Source: Lacticaseibacillus saniviri JCM 17471 = DSM 24301 (GTDB lineage Bacteria > Bacillota > Bacilli > Lactobacillales > Lactobacillaceae). From it: DNA of 64,000 bases. The position numbers were made by a program, and so were the translations under genes. The stretch spans positions 1-64,000 of the forward strand of contig NZ_BBBX01000006.1 in assembly GCF_001311785.1 (NCBI RefSeq). The letters are read 5' to 3'. Below are positions 59,728-64,000 of the stretch, piece after piece. Every line of letters starts with the position of its first letter. Position 1 is the stretch's first letter. The notes under the pieces are model-generated. The model saw nothing but the letters and a program-made list of their open reading frames with translations, was not told where the DNA came from and searched no databases.

Positions 59728-59769
59728 AAAAAAGAAGCACATGCCCGATTTGGACATGTGCTTCTTTTT
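59728..59769. terminator. Terminator between phosphatase and SDR genes
   Basis: AAAAAAGAAGCACATG (59728-59743) and CATGTGCTTCTTTTT (59755-59769), T run on both strands in the sense of each gene. Confidence 0.93.
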
Positions 59770-59787
59770 AATTTCCGAACAAACTGG

Positions 59788-59873
59788 ACTAGTCGCGTTC
59801 CCAAAAGACGGAGAATTCCTGTTTACAAAGAAGTGTGCGAACTCGCGCTCAAAGCGTCTTTTGTCACAGCTTT
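59788..59873 (-). repeat. Structured intergenic element, copy D
   Basis: Minus strand: GCTGTGACAAAAGACG, CTTTGAGCGCGAG, TTCGCACACTTC, GGAATTCTCCGTCTTTTGGG, AACGCG. CAAAAGACG and CGTCTTTTG close it perfectly. It begins 8 bases after the SDR stop and is followed 19 bases on by the terminator 59769-59728. Confidence 0.7.
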
Positions 59874-59880
59874 CTTCTTT

Positions 59881-60705
59881 TTATTTAGCACGATCAATGC
59901 TTCTCTTGATTGACCAGCGGAAAATGCCTGGCAATGCACGGGCGGTAATCACAGTGAGATGGTCGCGGAAATTATTGAAATAGCGCCGCTTTGGTTTCAC
60001 ATCCGTTGCTGCCCGATAGAAGAGCTGCGCCAAATCTTGCGCTGAAGCCCCCATGCCTGGTGCATCGTCATCCAATACGCCAGTCATAAATGTGACCAGT
60101 GATTGATATGCGGTGTCAGGTTTGAGATTCTTTTGAATATTGGCACGCGCCACACTGCCCCATGATGACTGGGTCCCACCAGGTTGCACCACCACTGACC
60201 GAATGCCAAAAGGTTCTACTTCGAGGTCAAGCGTATCACTCCACTGCTGTAAAGCCGCTTTGGAAGCGTGGTAGTAGGCACCCAGTGGCGAATAGATATC
60301 ACCACCAACAGACGAGATGTTCACCACCCGACCGGCATGTTGCGCCCGCATGGTGGGCAAGAAGAATTGCGTCAACGCGACAGCCGCAAAGAAATTCGTA
60401 TCAAACTGGCGGCGAATGTGCGTCATTGGCGTGTCTTCAACGGGACCATTTTCACCATAGCCCGCATTGTTAATCAAGACATCGATGCGATGCTGCTCAT
60501 CGAGAATGGTTTGGCCAAACGCGACAATCGACTGATCATCTGTCACATCGAGATAGAGCGCATGTGTATTGGTACCAGTGGGAATATTGTCAACGTGGCG
60601 CGCGCCACCATAGACAATCCAACCTTGTTGCGCGAATAGTTCCAGCGCAGCCTTCCCCATACCATTTGAAGCACCTGTAATTGCAACGACTTTTTGATTG
60701 CTCAT
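59881..60705 (-). CDS. Short-chain dehydrogenase/reductase
   Basis: 274 aa, intact, AAGGAG upstream. TGASNGMGKAALELF (TGxxxGxG cofactor motif), LDVTDDQS, VLINNAGYGENG, VVNISSVGG, active site YYHASKAALQQW (Tyr-x3-Lys) and VVVQPGGTQ. Classical SDR with NADP-type pattern; substrate unknown. Controlled probably by the divergent TetR. Confidence 0.92.
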   Translation of the reverse strand: MSNQKVVAITGASNGMGKAALELFAQQGWIVYGGARHVDNIPTGTNTHALYLDVTDDQSIVAFGQTILDEQHRIDVLINNAGYGENGPVEDTPMTHIRRQFDTNFFAAVALTQFFLPTMRAQHAGRVVNISSVGGDIYSPLGAYYHASKAALQQWSDTLDLEVEPFGIRSVVVQPGGTQSSWGSVARANIQKNLKPDTAYQSLVTFMTGVLDDDAPGMGASAQDLAQLFYRAATDVKPKRRYFNNFRDHLTVITARALPGIFRWSIKRSIDRAK

Positions 60706-60737
60706 GATTTTCTCCTTTGTATTAACCCACTTAAAAT

Positions 60738-60771
60738 GTTACGCTTGTAACTATCAATGTGACAAGTGTAA
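60738..60771. promoter_or_regulatory. TetR operator candidates between SDR and TetR genes
   Basis: TTACGCTTGT (60739-60748) and ACAAGTGTAA (60762-60771) form an inverted repeat with one mismatch; GTTACGCTTGTAAC is itself a palindrome with a 4-base centre. It lies 33 bases upstream of the SDR start. Confidence 0.6.
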
Positions 60772-60834
60772 CCACCCTTTCAATCAATAACAAGGGGCCT
60801 GGAAGCAAATGTGACAAAAAGGGAGAAATTGTCA

Positions 60835-61364
60835 ATGGTTGAAGCAAGTGCAAATACCCGTGAATTTTATTAGGTGCCTTGACCCGGTTATTAAAGAAGA
60901 AATCATTTGATGCCATCTCGGTCAGCGAATTAACCCGCACTGCCGGGATTTCGCGGATGACATTTTACCGGCACTACGGTAATATCGCTGATGTGCTGCA
61001 ACAAGAATTGGCCCGCTTGGTAGCAACTTTGCCAAAATATAAGGCGTTACCCGTCCGCGAATACGGGGCCGCTGTGACGTTCTACATGCGTTTCTTTAGT
61101 GAACACGCCGACTTTATGCAGCTGTTACTTCAGGCCGACCAAGAATCCATTCTGCGTCAGGCCGTCATGCAGGTTATGACTGAACTTTCATCCGCCAAAA
61201 CACCACTGCAAAGTTTCACCGAGAATGAAAAACGTTACTACATGATTTATCAAGCTTCGGGTTTGGTGAGTGTTGTGGTGGACTGGTTGGCCCACGATCA
61301 GCCAGAAACGCCGGAGGAGCTGGCTACTTTTATCCAAAAAACTTGGCCACCATTGGGCGAGTAA
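60835..61364 (+). CDS. TetR-family transcriptional regulator, frameshifted near N-terminus
   Basis: ATG 60835 with GGGAG. One base missing near 60865 joins MVEASANTREI to LLGALTRLLKKKSFDAISV, SELTRTAGISRMTFYRHYGN (HTH) and an all-helical ligand domain (FYMRFFSEHADFMQLLLQAD). About 176 aa. Divergent from the SDR gene and its probable repressor. Confidence 0.9.
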
Positions 61365-61378
61365 AACATCGGTAACGC

Positions 61379-61423
61379 AAAAAGGTTGCGCCATTTCCGC
61401 ATTGGGAAGAGCGCAACCTTTTT
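61379..61423. terminator. Terminator between TetR and FtsX-type permease
   Basis: AAAAAGGTTGCGC (61379-61391) and GCGCAACCTTTTT (61411-61423); T7 on the plus strand. Confidence 0.9.
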
Positions 61424-61440
61424 TTCATGTCACAGCTTTT

Positions 61441-63245
61441 TTAATTCAATTCCTTGTCGATCACAATGCCCTGATAGAGCCAGACCGTTAAGAAGTAGTA
61501 GATGCCATAAAGCACAATGAAGATTCCAAATGGCAGCCACAAATTGGCGTATGGATTCACCATCAATGCCTTAAACAGCTGTAACCCAAACAGCACGTGG
61601 ACAACACCGACAATCCCTGGCAACAGGAACAAGGCACCGATTTCTTGACGAATGGAGTGCTTCAAGACACTAGGTCGCGTCCCAATCTTTTGTAACATCA
61701 GGTAGCGCACTTGGTCATAGGCTGCACCAGAGAGAATCTTGAACATCAAGGTTGAGGCCAACATGGCAAGGAAGGCAATTCCTAAGAAGAAGCCCATGAA
61801 TTCCATCCCTGAGAACAGCGCATTGGCCACCTCATAGGAATCAAACTTGCCACTGAGACCATAGGCTTGTTCGCCCATGCCTTGAGCCTTGCGATCAGCC
61901 TTCACCAAGGCCGCAATCGCCTGATAGTTGTCATCGAAGCTCTTCACACGATACGTTGTGGCCGTGCTCGTGGTACCAGGAATAGCCGCAAACGCTGACG
62001 CTGACACAAACTTCACTGCCAAATCGCGCTGCTTAAATGGTGCCAATTCCTGAAGTGCGGACGCACTAGGACTGTATTCTTTGTACGTAGACGGAGTGAT
62101 TTTGGTGACCTTGGTTGAGGCGATATTGCTTGAAGCCTTCGCTAACAATGGGTGCGCTTCGAACTCACTGGTCAGGTAATAGATGTTCTTACTGTCGTGC
62201 TTTTGCTGGTAAGTCACGGTGCTTGTGACATCCGTCAGTTGCTTAACTTTTGTTGTGTGGCAGCACTTGGACTATGCAGCACCACATCGTATTGACTGCC
62301 ATAACTCGCAAACAGTGAAATCTGGTTGCGGAAGCCAATACCGACCGTGATTGCCCCCAGCGCGAGCGCAAAGAGAATGGAGACCACGGACAAAATCTTA
62401 GTGTAATCACGAATTCGGAAGCTTAATTGCGCCAATGTGAAGGTGCGAATGCCCTTCCCGGCAAAATTGCGATTACGCTTCAACAAACTGATCAACCAGA
62501 CGAACACTGAGTTGAATAAGAAGTAAGTCCCCAAAACGATGGTGACTAACGCAATCGGAATCGATAACAATTGCAGCTGAACAATGGCCTTCATTGACCA
62601 GTAGCCGATACCCAATAACACAATTGCTGAAACGATTTGGGCGATTAACATCGGCTTCTTTTGGCGGGTGCGGTTAGGCGTCTGGTCGGCATGCAACAGT
62701 TGCAATACCGGTGTTTTGAGTAAGCGCGACTGGTTCATGACCGCCGCAATCACGAACAAAATAATGAAGAAAATAAAGGTGATGAGCAGCGCCGGTAACC
62801 AGAATGCTGAGAAGTGCTTCACGGTCGCGTGCAGTTGATTGATCAACAGTCGCCCGGTAATGGCGGTGAGGCCCACCCCGAACACGGTTCCCACCACCGT
62901 TGCCAGGGATCCGACAAGCACCGTTTCAATAAAAATCAGTTGGCCAATCTTACTGCTTTTGGCCCCCAGCATGATAAACATGGCGTAATCGCGCTGCCGC
63001 ATGCTCATCAGAAACGTGTTGGCGTAGATGATGTAGACCAAGGTAATGATGGCTAATAACACGGCCCCAAAGCCGAAAACAAAGGGTGCTGCTGCGACAG
63101 TTGAGTTGGCCTTCACAAAGTCTTGATTGGTCGCAAGTGCCATGAACATGTAGAAGATGGCACTGGCAATTACCAAACCAGAAAACAAGACCGCATAATC
63201 ACGGAATCGGTTCTTGAGGCCACTCATTGCAAGTTTTGTTAGCAT
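61441..63245 (-). CDS. FtsX-type ABC transporter permease (BceB-like), frameshifted
   Basis: Start ATG 63245 (AGGAGG upstream). About 600 aa after a join near 62245. First FtsX core: NRFRDYAVLFSGLVIASAIFYMFM, NTFLMSMRQRDYAMFIMLGAKSSKIG; central NQSRLLKTPVLQLLHADQTP; extracellular domain; second core FLGIAFLAMLASTLMFKILSGAAYDQVRYLMLQKIGT. The layout with two FtsX halves and a long outer loop is that of BceB/VraG antibiotic-peptide resistance transporters. Partner of the next ATPase gene. Confidence 0.85.
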
Positions 63246-63255
63246 GATTGTCCTC

Positions 63256-64000
63256 CTATTGCTGGAATGTGCCGACGGTTTTGAGAATCTCTTGATAGAA
63301 TTCTTCCTGCGTCTTATCACCATGAATCAGCTCTTGGCCAATCTGGCCATCCTTGATGAACAAAATGCGTTCCGCATAGCTTGCGGAGAACGCATCATGG
63401 GTGACCAACAGAATGGAGACGCCCTGTTCTTGATTCAAGTTATGCATGGTATCGAGCAGTTCACGCGCACTCTTAGAATCCAGCGCGCCAGTAGGTTCAT
63501 CCCCAAACAGAATGGCTGGTTCTTGAACCAAGGCCCGTGCTGCGGCGACCCGCTGTTTTTGCCCACCGGATAATTCCGTTGGATAGTGATCCAACACGTG
63601 ATCAATGCCCAATGTGCTGGCGATTTTGTCGACCGCGACGTCGCTCTTCTTGGTGCCAACGCCTTGCAAGGCCATTGGTAGGGCAATGTTTTCGCGCGCA
63701 GTGAGGTTCTCTAGCAGATTGAAGTCTTGGAAGATGAAGCCAATTTGTTGGGCGCGGAAATCAGACAGCTTGTTGCCCTTCAATTGCGTGACATCTTGAC
63801 CATTAATGCTTACCTTACCGGTTGTTGGAGTATCCAATGTGCTCAAGATATTGAGCAATGTGGTTTTACCCGAACCAGATGCCCCCATGATGCCGACAAA
63901 TTCTCCCTGTTCAACAGTGAAATCGATACCCTTTAAGGCTTGATATTGTTTTTCATTTGCTTTCCCGTAAGTTTTGGTGACCGCCTCAACGGTAACGACA
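63256..64000 (-). CDS. ABC transporter ATP-binding protein (BceA-like), 5' end outside window
   Basis: At least 248 aa, continuing past 64000. Opening segment VTVEAVTKTYGKANEKQYQALKG, Walker A GASGSGKTTLLNIL, QIGFIFQDFNLLENLTARENI, signature LSGGQKQRVAAARALV, Walker B ILFGDEPTGALDS, switch VTHD. MacB/BceA class, powering the adjacent permease against peptide antibiotics. No two-component system is visible in the window. Confidence 0.92.
   Translation of the reverse strand, partial: VVTVEAVTKTYGKANEKQYQALKGIDFTVEQGEFVGIMGASGSGKTTLLNILSTLDTPTTGKVSINGQDVTQLKGNKLSDFRAQQIGFIFQDFNLLENLTARENIALPMALQGVGTKKSDVAVDKIASTLGIDHVLDHYPTELSGGQKQRVAAARALVQEPAILFGDEPTGALDSKSARELLDTMHNLNQEQGVSILLVTHDAFSASYAERILFIKDGQIGQELIHGDKTQEEFYQEILKTVGTFQQ

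Noticed and set aside
1-64000. CRISPR array, tRNA or rRNA genes, prophage
   Set aside because: I saw no regularly spaced direct repeats, no cloverleaf with CCA-type ends, and no phage structural genes.

Overview
The window comes from a mid-GC member of the Lactobacillaceae. Evidence: dense AGGAGG-type ribosome binding sites, WxL surface proteins, a YxeA-type protein, a proline iminopeptidase, citrate lyase linked to a membrane oxaloacetate decarboxylase as in Enterococcus/Lactobacillus, a BMP-type nucleoside ABC importer and a zinc-free L33. I cannot name the species. Nearly all single-copy genes look chromosomal. About half of the genes carry one or more single-base frameshifts, mostly in A/T or G/C runs. 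They also hit genes that should be intact (coaA, guaA, the citrate operon), so most are probably base-calling or assembly errors. I therefore give full gene extents obtained by joining frames, and say where the joins are.

Layout. 0-10 kb: small housekeeping genes (CvfD-like S1 protein, cyclophilin, flavin reductase, PgpA-like, DedA, L33, RluD-type pseudouridine synthase), two WxL-type surface proteins, YxeA, an esterase. 10.2-21 kb: a complete citrate fermentation cluster on the minus strand: CitMHS transporter, oadH, oadD, oadB, a 40-aa gamma-like peptide, citC, D, E, F, X, oadA, a GntR regulator, citG. A biotin ligase lies just upstream, fitting the biotinylated decarboxylase. 22.7-25.4 kb: manganese-type ABC importer with an operator-like palindrome in its promoter. 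25.5-31.4 kb: lipoprotein, three secreted proteins built on one SH3-like repeat (one with a CAP domain, one with a C39-like protease), a VOC/HxlR pair and a WYL regulator. 31.5-34.5 kb: MFS transporter and nanE/RpiR.

34.6-43.4 kb is an AT-rich accessory region: a beta-helix/CbxX-type AAA+ fusion with a membrane partner, a fourth SH3-repeat protein, an Xre regulator, an IS3-family element, and a PHP-ABC ATPase (TrlF-like) with a small overlapping partner, a candidate defence pair. 43.4-64 kb returns to core genes: guaA, coaA, thioesterase, HelD, CPA2 antiporter, proline iminopeptidase, MFS/HxlR, the nucleoside importer nupQ-P-O-bmpA, a phosphoglycerate mutase-like phosphatase, SDR/TetR, and an FtsX-type peptide-resistance ABC transporter running off the right edge.

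The most unusual non-coding signal is a family of five related intergenic elements (about 34.65, 38.85, 46.18, 52.29 and 59.83 kb). They share a closing stem next to GTGAC at one end and GGAAC at the other; three also share CTTTGAG. Each is followed within about 10-50 bases by a hairpin. One copy is cut by the IS3 element. They look like a structured RNA or a small mobile repeat. A second regulatory signal is a 17-base motif shared by the promoters of two separate HxlR gene pairs.
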